From Tolypothrix campylonemoides VB511288 (GTDB taxonomy: Bacteria; Cyanobacteriota; Cyanobacteriia; Cyanobacteriales; Nostocaceae): a stretch of 64,000 nt of DNA. Position numbers and translations under genes: made by a program. The notes beneath the pieces are model-generated. The model ran no database searches, had not been told where the DNA came from, and saw only the letters and a list, made by a program, of their open reading frames with translations. Where the stretch lies: NCBI GenBank assembly GCA_000828075.3, contig JXCB02000039.1, positions 232,424 to 296,423 on the forward strand, written 5' to 3'. Positions 40,854 to 50,151 of the stretch are shown piece by piece (position 1 is the stretch's first letter; each line of letters starts with the position of its first letter).

Positions 40854-42659
40854 ATGAACTCTGTGAAGCAATACAACTGGTTACAAGTTGTAGAAGGTTG
40901 CTCGGTTGTCAGTTGTATTATTGGCTCAATACTCTCAGTAGTCTCTCAACAACTGATGTATGTATCTATTCCTTTAACTGTTGCACTGTCGCTCAATTTT
41001 ATAAATAGGTCAAAATTTCAGCAACAGATACGTCAGTACAACAAAAGTACAGTATCTGAAATGCATCAAGCTATCAATTCCTTGGATCAGCAGGTTCAGA
41101 CTTTGCCAACCCAGAGTGTAGACCTTGACCCTATATTCAAATCTTTACTTCAGGTACAGCAAGCAACTCGCACGCTTACCGAACAGTTCAATACTCGACC
41201 GGAAACACAAGAAGTTAAGCAGTTAAAAACAGAGATTACTGAACTAAATAATCTTTTCAACACGCTATCGGTACGTTTGGGCAATCTTCCTACTTACACA
41301 GAACTTGACACAAGTGAGATAGAGCGCGCAATTACCAACCTTAGTAGTCAATTAGATACCTTAACAAGACAGGTTAATGCCAACCCAGAGGTACAAGCAA
41401 TTGAAGAGTTCAAAGAGGCGCTTAATGAAATCAAGAATGAGACAGAAGCGCAAATCAAAGCTTTGCAAGCACAATTGCAAGCTTTCGACCTCAACCAAGT
41501 CAATAACGATACTGCTAAACTTCAAAGCCAAATTAATCAGATTATTGAGCAATACTCAAAAGCTCCTTCTTTTGACCCTAACTATTTGGAAGAGCGTTTA
41601 ACTGAAATAGAAATAAAAAATTCAACAACATATAAAGATAATATTAATCGTTTAGTTTCAGCAATCAAGCAACTACAATCAGATAAAACAGTAACGGAAG
41701 CAGCAATTGCAAAGATTACAGGAGAGTTAGATACTTTAAAACTACGTTTTGATAATCTACCTGCTCCTCCAGAGCCAATTGATGTAGGTGAAATACAAAC
41801 ATCGATTACAAAACTCGATAATCAGTTAAACGCTTTAGCTCAAGACTTCATAGCCCGTTCAGAACCAGCAGCAATTCAACGCATAGCTCAGATAGTCAAT
41901 CGGCTTCAAGAGCATTTTAATAACCTACCTCTTGCTCCAGAATCAGCTGATGATAATGATCTAAAGAAATTTGTTGCTGGTGTGGATGAGCGTTTATGTT
42001 TACTAGAATCTCTCAATCTTACTACCATTTCTAACGAGTTAACTCAACTTCAAAGTGACGTAAAATCAGCCTTGCAACAGCTTGAGGATCAACGCCTTTT
42101 TCAATCTAGTGTTGTTGAACTTTCCTCGGCTCAAGTTGAGGGATTAAAGCAAGAAGTTGAAAAACTGAAATTTCAAATCGTTCGGGACTTAACATCAAAA
42201 ACAGAACAATTACAGCAACAGCAGCAGGTTCTGGAACATCAGATAAATGCTAGACAAAAACATTTAGATAAGCTAGATGTTAGTGTTCTTAACTTACGAA
42301 ATGAAAACCTTCAAATAAGACAAAATGTAGATAAATATAATCTGCAAATAAATAAAGTAAATGTGCTATTAGACAAGTACAATCAGAATACAACTCAAAT
42401 AAACCAGCAGTTGGAAACAGTACAACAGCTAGTGAACGTGCTAGATGAAAAAACTAATAGCAACTCGAATCTACATGAGATTCATGAGAGGCTGGATTTT
42501 TTACAGCACTTAATGACCGAATATGTGAAAACTGAATATTTAGAAAATGTACTTTTAGACTTATGCGAAGAATTTTCCAAGCAGATTGATAGAGTTGTTG
42601 AGCTGCAAGTCGCGGAAATGAATCAACAGCTAAAAGCAATTCAACCAGGTGATAAGTAA
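40854..42659 (+). CDS. Membrane-anchored long coiled-coil protein
   Basis: 601 residues. Two N-terminal hydrophobic segments (CSVVSCIIGSILSVVSQQLM and YVSIPLTVALSLNF) are followed by ~540 residues of almost continuous coiled coil. Four internal repeats have the pattern L..LP....D...I...I..L..QL..L......PE...I (for example near residues 80-130, 143-195, 300-345, 355-400). The last part is Gln-rich (EQLQQQQQVLEHQI). It looks like a membrane-tethered rod or spacer. No enzyme domain. Similar cyanobacterial proteins are of unknown function; a cytoskeletal role is only a guess. Confidence 0.75.
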   Translation: MNSVKQYNWLQVVEGCSVVSCIIGSILSVVSQQLMYVSIPLTVALSLNFINRSKFQQQIRQYNKSTVSEMHQAINSLDQQVQTLPTQSVDLDPIFKSLLQVQQATRTLTEQFNTRPETQEVKQLKTEITELNNLFNTLSVRLGNLPTYTELDTSEIERAITNLSSQLDTLTRQVNANPEVQAIEEFKEALNEIKNETEAQIKALQAQLQAFDLNQVNNDTAKLQSQINQIIEQYSKAPSFDPNYLEERLTEIEIKNSTTYKDNINRLVSAIKQLQSDKTVTEAAIAKITGELDTLKLRFDNLPAPPEPIDVGEIQTSITKLDNQLNALAQDFIARSEPAAIQRIAQIVNRLQEHFNNLPLAPESADDNDLKKFVAGVDERLCLLESLNLTTISNELTQLQSDVKSALQQLEDQRLFQSSVVELSSAQVEGLKQEVEKLKFQIVRDLTSKTEQLQQQQQVLEHQINARQKHLDKLDVSVLNLRNENLQIRQNVDKYNLQINKVNVLLDKYNQNTTQINQQLETVQQLVNVLDEKTNSNSNLHEIHERLDFLQHLMTEYVKTEYLENVLLDLCEEFSKQIDRVVELQVAEMNQQLKAIQPGDK

Positions 42660-42926
42660 AGGTGTCACCCGCTTTGGGGAATTCAAAATTCAAAATTCAA
42701 AGTATGCTCTTTGGGCATATGTTTGAGAAGCGAGTGGCTTGGAATGTGCTGTGTCTGGTGAATTCTCGATAATAAAATTTGTTTGTAATAAGGACAAGAG
42801 TCTTTAGTATATCAGGCAAAGAGGACTAAAGTCCTGAGTACGTAGTTGTTAAGATTGTATTACTGGACTTGATGGTATCTACAAGGCTACCATCCATCCT
42901 TATTGTTAGTAAGTCTTTATCTCAAC
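42660..42926. other. Intergenic stretch upstream of the Pho box
   Basis: Contains AATTCAAAATTCAAAATTC simple repeats (42680-42700) and AGGACTAAAGTCCT (42831-42844), a palindromic word. No gene supported. Confidence 0.4.
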
Positions 42927-42975
42927 ATTAACAAGCCCTTAATGGTTAGTTAATACCCAGTTGATAAGTTAAGGT
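42927..42975 (+). promoter_or_regulatory. Candidate Pho box upstream of phoD
   Basis: Four TTAA/TTGA words start at 42928, 42939, 42950 and 42961, exactly 11 bases apart (ATTAACAA, CTTAATGG, GTTAATAC, GTTGATAA). A fifth, GTTAAGG, follows 8 bases later. Cyanobacterial Pho boxes are tandem 8-bp repeats of PyTTAAPyPy(T/A) with 3-base spacers. The site is ~225 bp before a phosphatase gene, which supports regulation by phosphate through SphR/PhoB. Confidence 0.55.
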
Positions 42976-43198
42976 TGCTAGATTGAGCTGGGTTTCATAC
43001 CAAATTCGTATCCATAATCTCTATGTAGCTTTAGGGCTATAAGTGTTGCGACTTATCAAGAAAAGATTGCAGACTTAGAAACGGGAGTATGGAAACCGGA
43101 TTTGGTATGTCATCGTGTTGGCAATATGTTAACTACTATTCAGCGTTGAGTTTCTTCTCTATTTTAAGAAATTACAAATTTAAGAATTTACAAAAAGG

Positions 43199-44779
43199 AT
43201 GCATATGGAGCGTTTTGATTTCAAGCCCTTACTATCGAGCAAAGCCAAGCGGCGACGCTTTCTCATTGGTGCAGGGGTTATGACTGGAAGCGCGATCGCC
43301 AGTCTTTGGAGTCACAAAGTTGTTGCACAGCCAAGTTTTTCTGCTTATCCTTTCAGTCTCGGCATCGCTTCTGGTGATCCCTTACCAGATAGTGTGGTAC
43401 TGTGGACGCGATTGGCTCCAGAACCGTTAAATGGCGGTGGTATGCCGGATGTTAATGTGCCTGTGCAGTGGCAAGTTGCTCTGGATGAAAACATGAAAAA
43501 AGTTGTGCGACAAGGTAGGGCGATCGCCACTCCTGAATTTGCCCACTCTGTCCATGTAGAAGTGGGTGGATTGCAACCAGAGCGTTGGTATTGGTATCAG
43601 TTCAAGGTGGGTAATGAAATCAGTCCCGTCGGACGCACCCGTACAGCTCCAGCGCATAATGCCCGTGTTGATAAGTTTCGCTTTGCGTTCGCTAATTGTC
43701 AAGACTGGCAGAACGGTTATTACACAGCTTACCAGCACTTGGCTCAAGAGGAGCTAGATTTGGTCGTTCACCTGGGCGACTATATTTATGAGTACGGACC
43801 GCAACCCGGAGGTCCACGTCAACATAATAGTCCGGAAATCGTGACACTTGCTGACTACCGGAACCGCCACGCCCTTTACAAAACTGACTCTAACCTACAA
43901 GCGGCTCATGCGGCTTTTCCCTGGCTCGTCACTTGGGACGACCACGAAGTCGAAAACAACTATGCTAGCTTCATTCCTGAAGAAAATCAAAGTTCAGAAG
44001 CGTTTGTAGCTCGCAGAGCAAACGCTTACAAAGCTTACTACGAACATATGCCCTTACGTCGGTCATCGCTGCCTCAAGGTCCTTATTTGCAGCTTTACCG
44101 GCGTTTCGCCTTTGGGGACATTGCTGAGTTTAATGTGCTGGACACCCGCCAGTACCGCAGCGATCAGCCTTGCGATGACGGCTTAAAACCCCGTTGTCCG
44201 GAAGCGTTTGACGCCAATGCAACTATGACAGGTACAGAGCAAGAACAGTGGCTCTTCCAAGGTTTAAGCGATTCGCAAGCTCGTTGGAATGTGATTGCCC
44301 AGCAAGTCATGATGGGACAATATGATTTTAATGCCCTCCCAGACCAAGAAGTCTTCAACATGGATCAGTGGGATGGTTATGTTGCTGCACGCGATCGCCT
44401 ATTAGGATTTCTCCAACAGCGTCAACCCAATAACCCAGTTGTGATTACTGGTGACATTCATTCAAGCTGGGTACACGACCTGAAAACTGACTTCAACAAC
44501 CCAAACTCGCCGACTGTCGCCACCGAGTTCGTGGGTACCTCAATTTCCTCTGACTTCCCTGAGGTCTTCATTCCCCCGACTGTAGCAGCTCTGAGCGACA
44601 ATCCTCATACTAAATTCTTCGACGGCAAAAATCGCGGCTACGTGCGTTGTCATCTCACACACGAGACTTGGCAAAGTGACTACCGCGTTGTTTCCACCAT
44701 CCGCGAACAGAGTGCAACCATTAGTACCTTAGCTTCGTTTGTCGTCCAAAACGGGCGACCTGGCGCTGAACGCGCTTAG
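43199..44779 (+). CDS. phoD: Alkaline phosphatase D (PhoD), Tat-exported
   Basis: 526 residues. The twin-arginine signal [20 protein letters not shown] (residues ~16-36) is followed by the PhoD core: [82 protein letters not shown] and [15 protein letters not shown]. These carry the Asp/Asn/His/Cys metal ligands (Fe/Ca in characterised PhoD). It releases phosphate from esters outside the cytoplasm. AAAAAGGATGC precedes the ATG. Confidence 0.95.
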   Translation: MHMERFDFKPLLSSKAKRRRFLIGAGVMTGSAIASLWSHKVVAQPSFSAYPFSLGIASGDPLPDSVVLWTRLAPEPLNGGGMPDVNVPVQWQVALDENMKKVVRQGRAIATPEFAHSVHVEVGGLQPERWYWYQFKVGNEISPVGRTRTAPAHNARVDKFRFAFANCQDWQNGYYTAYQHLAQEELDLVVHLGDYIYEYGPQPGGPRQHNSPEIVTLADYRNRHALYKTDSNLQAAHAAFPWLVTWDDHEVENNYASFIPEENQSSEAFVARRANAYKAYYEHMPLRRSSLPQGPYLQLYRRFAFGDIAEFNVLDTRQYRSDQPCDDGLKPRCPEAFDANATMTGTEQEQWLFQGLSDSQARWNVIAQQVMMGQYDFNALPDQEVFNMDQWDGYVAARDRLLGFLQQRQPNNPVVITGDIHSSWVHDLKTDFNNPNSPTVATEFVGTSISSDFPEVFIPPTVAALSDNPHTKFFDGKNRGYVRCHLTHETWQSDYRVVSTIREQSATISTLASFVVQNGRPGAERA

Positions 44780-44825
44780 GATGAAGCCTCCGACTGGCAG
44801 ATCGCGCTATTTTGAGTCAGAGATT

Positions 44826-45881
44826 CTACCGATAAGAACTGGTAATCGTTTTAGCTGTCGCTGCGATGACTTTTGCACGCTCCTTTGAGGAGCGGCGTGA
44901 CTCTGCCACAAAAACAGCAACTGAGATTGTACCACCATCCGGTGCAGTTAGTATTCCGACATCATTGGTCACCGCAGTGACGCCCCTCCAGGTAAGGCTA
45001 GTTCCGGTTTTATGACCAAGTGTCCAACCTTTCGGTACTCCTGCTTTCAAGCGATCTGGAAAGGTTACGGTTCGCTGCATCACTTTTAACAGATACGCGG
45101 TCGATTTGGCTGAAAGGAGTTTCCCACTGGCAAGAGCACTTAGGAAGGTCACCATCCCTCGTGGCGTCGCTGTATCACGCTCGTCTTTCAAGTAGGCGGC
45201 AAAAGACGCGTCACGGCGACCGGATGGCACAGCTTTTATCGCTTTGTCAAGCACATCTGCATCAACGTACTCAGGTCGCCAAATCAAACCGACAATCTCA
45301 GTTTGAAGGTGTTTCTCGTCCCTATCCACGCGCAGACCTGAAATTTTCTTCGTTTTCAAAAACGTCTGTATACCTTCCGCACCACCAACCCGCGCAAAAA
45401 GAAGGTCTGTCGCAGCGCTATCGCTCTCAGTAATTGCACGAGAAATCAGATCGGCGACAGTTGTCCTTACTTCTCCACGTTCTGCAACAAGATCGGCAAT
45501 CGGCTGAACATAAAGGCTTAAGTCTTTCTTGCGGACAGTTATAACATCCTCAAGACGCATCTGACCACGATCAATTGCATCCATTGCGGCAGCACCAACA
45601 ACCAACTTCATAACACTCTGGAGCGAGAAACGTTGGTCACCGTTGACGCAGGCAATGGCACCCGATTTCATCTCCTCTGCACAGATCCCAACCCGACCAT
45701 CAGATCCCTTTGCAACAGCTTCCAACTTCCGTTGCAGCCGAGAGGTGTCCGTCAGAGCTCCAGCCAGGGCAGGGGAGATAGATACCAATTGACTGCTGTA
45801 AAAAAGATACAGAGCGCCTGCTAAACAGTTCAAGCATCGTGTGGTTCGCGGTTTCTTTTTTTTGCCCATTAGCCTTGACAT
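44826..45881 (-). CDS. Class A beta-lactamase family serine hydrolase
   Basis: 351 residues with a signal-like segment (NCLAGALYLFYSSQLVSISP). Catalytic motifs: S70-x-x-K73 in FSLQSVMKLVV; the 130 loop reads SDS instead of SDN; Glu166 falls correctly 36 residues after Ser130 in LRVDRDEKHLQTE; and KTG (234-236) is in LGHKTGTS. Position 170 is Gln instead of Asn, and the segment after the omega loop (IVGLIWRPEYVDADVLDKAI) is longer than in TEM-type enzymes. It could be a true beta-lactamase or a D,D-peptidase-like relative. Convergent with phoD. Confidence 0.85.
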   Translation of the reverse strand: MSRLMGKKKKPRTTRCLNCLAGALYLFYSSQLVSISPALAGALTDTSRLQRKLEAVAKGSDGRVGICAEEMKSGAIACVNGDQRFSLQSVMKLVVGAAAMDAIDRGQMRLEDVITVRKKDLSLYVQPIADLVAERGEVRTTVADLISRAITESDSAATDLLFARVGGAEGIQTFLKTKKISGLRVDRDEKHLQTEIVGLIWRPEYVDADVLDKAIKAVPSGRRDASFAAYLKDERDTATPRGMVTFLSALASGKLLSAKSTAYLLKVMQRTVTFPDRLKAGVPKGWTLGHKTGTSLTWRGVTAVTNDVGILTAPDGGTISVAVFVAESRRSSKERAKVIAATAKTITSSYR

Positions 45882-46296
45882 AGTATTATTAAAATAATTT
45901 TTTGTATTGAAATAATTTTTATTTACGCATATTAACGCACGACAATTGACTGAAATTACTGTATAACAAAATAATTTTGATACTAACTCTATAGAAATTT
46001 TTCTGACTTTTCCTACTTTTCCTACTTTTCTAACTTGAGTGCTGAAGTATGAAAAATAACTTATTTTTCATAAAAATCCGTACAGTATTATCTATATGAT
46101 CTATACTTTAATCATTTATCAAAATAGCAATTTGTGATATTATTCTATACAGAACTTTAATCAAAATAAATTATTATTATAACAAAAAATTTACAATATT
46201 AAGCAATAATTTATACAAAAACGTATTGACCAATTAAGTGATCAAAATCGCCGTTGTAGCTTGTTAGTTATCTAGAGTGCCAAAAGATAAAAAATT
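45882..46296. other. AT-rich divergent promoter region
   Basis: A 415-bp gap between the beta-lactamase and kinase genes. Contains CTTTTCCTA repeated three times (46010-46036). No gene, RNA or operator recognised. Confidence 0.4.
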
Positions 46297-47781
46297 ATGA
46301 GTCAGGAAGACATAAAGATCCCAGTATTGTTGAGCGAGCGTTATCGTATTATCAGCGTACTTGGATCTGGTGGATTTTGCGACACATTCTTAGCAGAAGA
46401 TACGCAAATGCCTTCGGGACGCCGTTGTGTGATTAAACAACTCAAGCCTGTTAATAATGATTTTCAAGTTGACGAACTGGTACAAAAACGATTTCAACGG
46501 GAAGCCGCCATTTTAGAAGAATTGGGAGGAGCGAGCAATCAAATTCCCACTCTGTACGCTTACTTTCAAACAGCTGGACAATTCTATCTAGTACAGGAAT
46601 GGATCGACGGAGAAAACCTCGCCCAAAAAGTCCAACACAGTGGATGTTTGAGCGAAAGTGAGGTTGTCTCGATTCTCATCAGTCTGTTAGATGTGCTGGA
46701 ATACATCCATAGTAAAGGCATTATCCACCGCGATATTAAACCAGACAACATAATGCTGCGCTCATCAGATAATAAACCAGTTTTGATTGATTTTGGTGCG
46801 GTACGAGAAACAATGGGGATCGTGGTGAACACTCAAGGAACTGTTAACAGTTCAATTATTGTTGGAACACCAGGGTTTATGCCTAATGAACAAGTAGCAG
46901 GGCGTCCAGTTTATGCTAGTGATTTGTATAGTGTTGGGTTAACAGCTATTTATCTGTTGACGGGACAATTGCCGCAATGTATGCCAACAGATTCCTACAC
47001 TGGGGAGAGTATTTGGGATCGCCATGCTGTGAGTCCTTCTTTAGCATTCGTGTTAGATAAAGCAATCCGGTTTAATCCCACGGAACGTTACCCCACGGCA
47101 AAAGCAATGCTCTATGCTCTCCAGAGTATTGCAAATTCCCTTCCATCGAGGGTGCGCCAGTTAACTCAACTACCTCCTCAAAGTGTTCCTGTGACTCTCA
47201 AATCTGCCCGTCAGAACACAAGACAAAACGGTATGTTTCTTGGTGGTATGTTAATCACAGGTGCAGTATTCGGTACATCCATAATTATTGGTCTTTTGTT
47301 AACAAACTTTCCCCAACCTACAGCACAGAATAAAAACGCTTCATCTGAGTTAGCAACAAAACCGCAAGGAGCACAAACCCCTTTTACATTATCTCCTTCC
47401 CTACCTGTCACTACGAGTTCTCAAAGAGTGCAAACTTATGAACAATCAAATATAAAATCAAATATAAATAGTGCAGCTTTGCCTAGTTCTTTCCATTTCA
47501 TAGCAGACTCTACCTTCCCAAATTTACAACCTGCTATCAAGCAAACGAAAACTTTACAAGCGGCTGGTTATCCTCAAACAGGTATGTTCTGGATACGAGA
47601 TTATCCAAATGTGGTAGGTACGCGTTTATTTGTAGTTTACGTAGCCACCTTTAGCGATCGCCCTAGTTGCATTGACTTTCTCAAGAATTATGGAAAAGTC
47701 AATCCACAGGCATATTGCGCTTTTGCTAGCAAAGACCGCAAGGCACCAACAGCTCGGTTATCTTTTAATGAAATAAAATGA
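46297..47781 (+). CDS. Hanks-type Ser/Thr protein kinase with membrane anchor
   Basis: 494 residues. The kinase domain spans ~12-275: GSGGFCDTFLAED (G-loop), VIKQLK (Lys), HRDIKPDNIMLR (catalytic loop), IDFGAVRE (DFG), GTPGFMPNEQ (P+1 region). A membrane helix (GGMLITGAVFGTSIIIGLLL) separates it from an exported C-terminal part (~360-494) that ends in a small domain (YPNVVGTRLFVVYVATFSDR, CIDFLKNYGKVNPQAYC). The outside part probably senses a ligand or envelope state. Convergent with the AAA-like gene 20 bases away. Confidence 0.93.
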   Translation: MSQEDIKIPVLLSERYRIISVLGSGGFCDTFLAEDTQMPSGRRCVIKQLKPVNNDFQVDELVQKRFQREAAILEELGGASNQIPTLYAYFQTAGQFYLVQEWIDGENLAQKVQHSGCLSESEVVSILISLLDVLEYIHSKGIIHRDIKPDNIMLRSSDNKPVLIDFGAVRETMGIVVNTQGTVNSSIIVGTPGFMPNEQVAGRPVYASDLYSVGLTAIYLLTGQLPQCMPTDSYTGESIWDRHAVSPSLAFVLDKAIRFNPTERYPTAKAMLYALQSIANSLPSRVRQLTQLPPQSVPVTLKSARQNTRQNGMFLGGMLITGAVFGTSIIIGLLLTNFPQPTAQNKNASSELATKPQGAQTPFTLSPSLPVTTSSQRVQTYEQSNIKSNINSAALPSSFHFIADSTFPNLQPAIKQTKTLQAAGYPQTGMFWIRDYPNVVGTRLFVVYVATFSDRPSCIDFLKNYGKVNPQAYCAFASKDRKAPTARLSFNEIK

Positions 47782-47800
47782 ACCTTAATGTTAGGGAATG

Positions 47801-49363
47801 TTAGGGTACACTGCAATCAATCTTTGCAGTTGTCGCTTTGGCTTGATGGGTTGTATCAGTGCATCTAACTTTTGATTCGAGGCTACGAATTTTTTGTAAA
47901 AGCGACGCTCCCCAGAATAAAGAAATCACAAGCTTGATAGCCATGCCTATCAACAGAAGTGTCACGATTTTAGCTGCTTTTCGCTCTTGAACCAGCCGTT
48001 TTTGCTGTTCTACTAGTCGTGCTTCAGCTTCTTTAGCACGTTCCGCCTCTAATGCCTTTTGAACTTCTGTGCGATCCAATTCTTCACTCTTCGCTAAAAA
48101 CCGATAATCTAGGTTGCTCAAGCTTTTGCCATGCGCCCAAGTTTGGGCATCAATTAAGGCTTGTCCCCGCAATAATCGGGATTGATCTTGTTGGTTTGAA
48201 GCAACCCAGGTATCGAAGGCTTGGGAGTAGGGACGCAGATACGCTAATTGTTTTTCCACCCATTCGATGTGGAAAACTTCTTGATAAATCCGGTTTTTTA
48301 CCTTGAGAAAACCCTGCTTTTTGACAACCAACCCAGACAGCAACAATTCTACTTGTTCTCGAGAGTCATCGGCTGGGAGTTCAACTCCCTGGAGGATTTG
48401 CTGATAAATTCCTAGCAATCTCCCGACTGATTGTTCGTTTCTGAGCAGGCGATCGCGAATTGTCCGCAAATGCTCCGGTTCATCTTGTGATTCCCAGTGG
48501 TTGATTATGCGTGACTTAACCACACTTTCCACCCAAAATGCTTCTGCCCCTGGGAGCATTTTGAGATTGTCACTGAAAGCTTCTTGAGCTGAACTCACTA
48601 ACAACCGACACAGCTTTTGTGTGAGAAAAGGTTGTCCAGAAGTCCAAGCTAATATTTCCTTTAAAACTTTCTGGGGATTGTTACCATTGGCTTCCAGTCC
48701 CTGAGCGAGGACTTTAGCTTCATCAAATGTAAAACCATGTAGTTCGATAGGTTTCCCAATATTAAATGGGGTCGAATGATTTCGATATTGAATTAAATCT
48801 GACGGCGTTGCAACTCCGAAAATTGCAAATGTAATACGATTATATTCTGAAGAAAGCGCTCGGTTATTGTAGCAGAAGCGAATCAAGGTAAAAAAGTCAT
48901 CGATGGAGAAATCAAGGCTCAAAATACTATCAATTTCATCAATAAATATAAACAATCTTTCATTAGGAAACTGAGGTAGCAGTATGTCCGAAATAAATCG
49001 GCTCAGTTTCTGAAGTAAAGAAAGATCATTTTGCTCTTGCCACCAGGTTTTTAAATTGACCTTTTTTATCAGTTTAAAACCCATCCATAAGTCACCTACG
49101 ACTCCCTTATACCACTGTTCGGGAGTAATATTTTCACAGCCAATATTGGTCATATCGACAGTGGCGCACTTAAAGCCTTCTTGTTGCAAGCGATGCTTTG
49201 TTTTCACCATGAGTGAGGATTTGCCCATTTGCCGACAACTGAGGACATAGCAAAACTCACCCTGCTTCAAAGCTTCGTAAAGTTCTACATCTGCTCTTCG
49301 CTCAACATAGCAAGGAGCATCAGTCGTTAGCGTACCGCCAACTTGGTATCGATAACTTTTCAT
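47801..49363 (-). CDS. AAA-like (STAND-related) ATPase with C-terminal membrane helix
   Basis: 520 residues. The AAA_35-type domain starts with [20 protein letters not shown] and has Walker [18 protein letters not shown] and Walker [16 protein letters not shown]; the sensor region is [16 protein letters not shown] winged-helix-like part ([14 protein letters not shown]) follows, then a charged coiled coil ([20 protein letters not shown]) and a helix ([20 protein letters not shown]). ATG 49363 is preferred; the 32 codons upstream to 49459 are repeat DNA. In cyanobacteria such proteins usually carry a WD40 or effector module; here only a membrane end. Confidence 0.88.
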   Translation of the reverse strand: MKSYRYQVGGTLTTDAPCYVERRADVELYEALKQGEFCYVLSCRQMGKSSLMVKTKHRLQQEGFKCATVDMTNIGCENITPEQWYKGVVGDLWMGFKLIKKVNLKTWWQEQNDLSLLQKLSRFISDILLPQFPNERLFIFIDEIDSILSLDFSIDDFFTLIRFCYNNRALSSEYNRITFAIFGVATPSDLIQYRNHSTPFNIGKPIELHGFTFDEAKVLAQGLEANGNNPQKVLKEILAWTSGQPFLTQKLCRLLVSSAQEAFSDNLKMLPGAEAFWVESVVKSRIINHWESQDEPEHLRTIRDRLLRNEQSVGRLLGIYQQILQGVELPADDSREQVELLLSGLVVKKQGFLKVKNRIYQEVFHIEWVEKQLAYLRPYSQAFDTWVASNQQDQSRLLRGQALIDAQTWAHGKSLSNLDYRFLAKSEELDRTEVQKALEAERAKEAEARLVEQQKRLVQERKAAKIVTLLLIGMAIKLVISLFWGASLLQKIRSLESKVRCTDTTHQAKATTAKIDCSVP

Positions 49364-49389
49364 TCTATTTACAGCACTGATTGTTATGA

Positions 49390-49510
49390 TTAGACCCTCC
49401 GGGTATGCCTTCGGCACACCTATGGCTGACGCCACGGCTGAGTGCTTCGCACACGCCAAGGGCGAACGCCGAACGGTGAACGCAGCCGCCTGGGTCGGGA
49501 AACCCTACCA
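49390..49510. repeat. GC-rich hairpin repeat block
   Basis: CCTCCGGGTATGCCTTCGGC, GCTTCGCACACGCCAAGGGC and GGGTCGGGAAACCC words of the same family as 20980-21380 and 52440-52620. Confidence 0.65.
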
Positions 49511-50151
49511 AGAGCGCTGACTCACCACAAATCGCAAGGTAGACATTGCCTATAAAACCCTATGTAATAGACATTTGAGGTATTATCCGGCAATCCTCAC
49601 CCAGGGTAAATGCATCTTGTCATTAACAATACTCTGTTCTCAATAGAGTTGGAAATAATCGCGTTAAGCAATACTTCTTGACATTATCTTCTTGACATTA
49701 TCTTCTTGACATTATATTGAGTTCTATTTTTGGCTTCTCTTTTACAAGTAAGCAAAAGACCTTCAGCGATCTATTTTGATTTTATCGTTTCATCAAGTCG
49801 CCCCAAGGAGACCGCCGAATCACGTCTATCTTGCTCGGGAGGAATCGGCGCGCTGTTGTTTGGGGATTAGGGATTAGGGATTGGGACTTACCCCCAAATC
49901 TTTAATCCTTTCCCAATCCCTAGAATAGGGCGGACTGTTGCAATCCCCGTCCTCAATTCCTCCCAGTAAAGAGCCAGTAAAGAGTCCCTAGTCCCTAGTC
50001 CCCAGTTCCCGTAAAACATAAATCAGGCTTTTCGTTCACTTATTAAGCTAAAGCACATTTTATTTGCATATTGAAATTTTTTCAAATTCTTGTGGGGTGG
50101 GCATCTTGCCTGCCCAAATAATGCAAGTTAAATGTGGAACAGCTTATGCAT
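49511..50151. repeat. Gap with several small repeats
   Basis: 49542-49580 (CATTGCCTATAAAACCCTAT, then GTAATAGACATTTGAGGTAT) is a close copy, in reverse, of 22813-22852. 49674-49715 is three perfect copies of CTTCTTGACATTAT. 49862-49888 is GATTAGG simple repeat. No gene supported. Confidence 0.65.

Noticed and set aside
49364-49459. 32-residue N-terminal extension of the AAA-like protein
   Set aside because: It is read through a GC-rich hairpin repeat; the conserved start of this family ([12 protein letters not shown]) begins at 49363.
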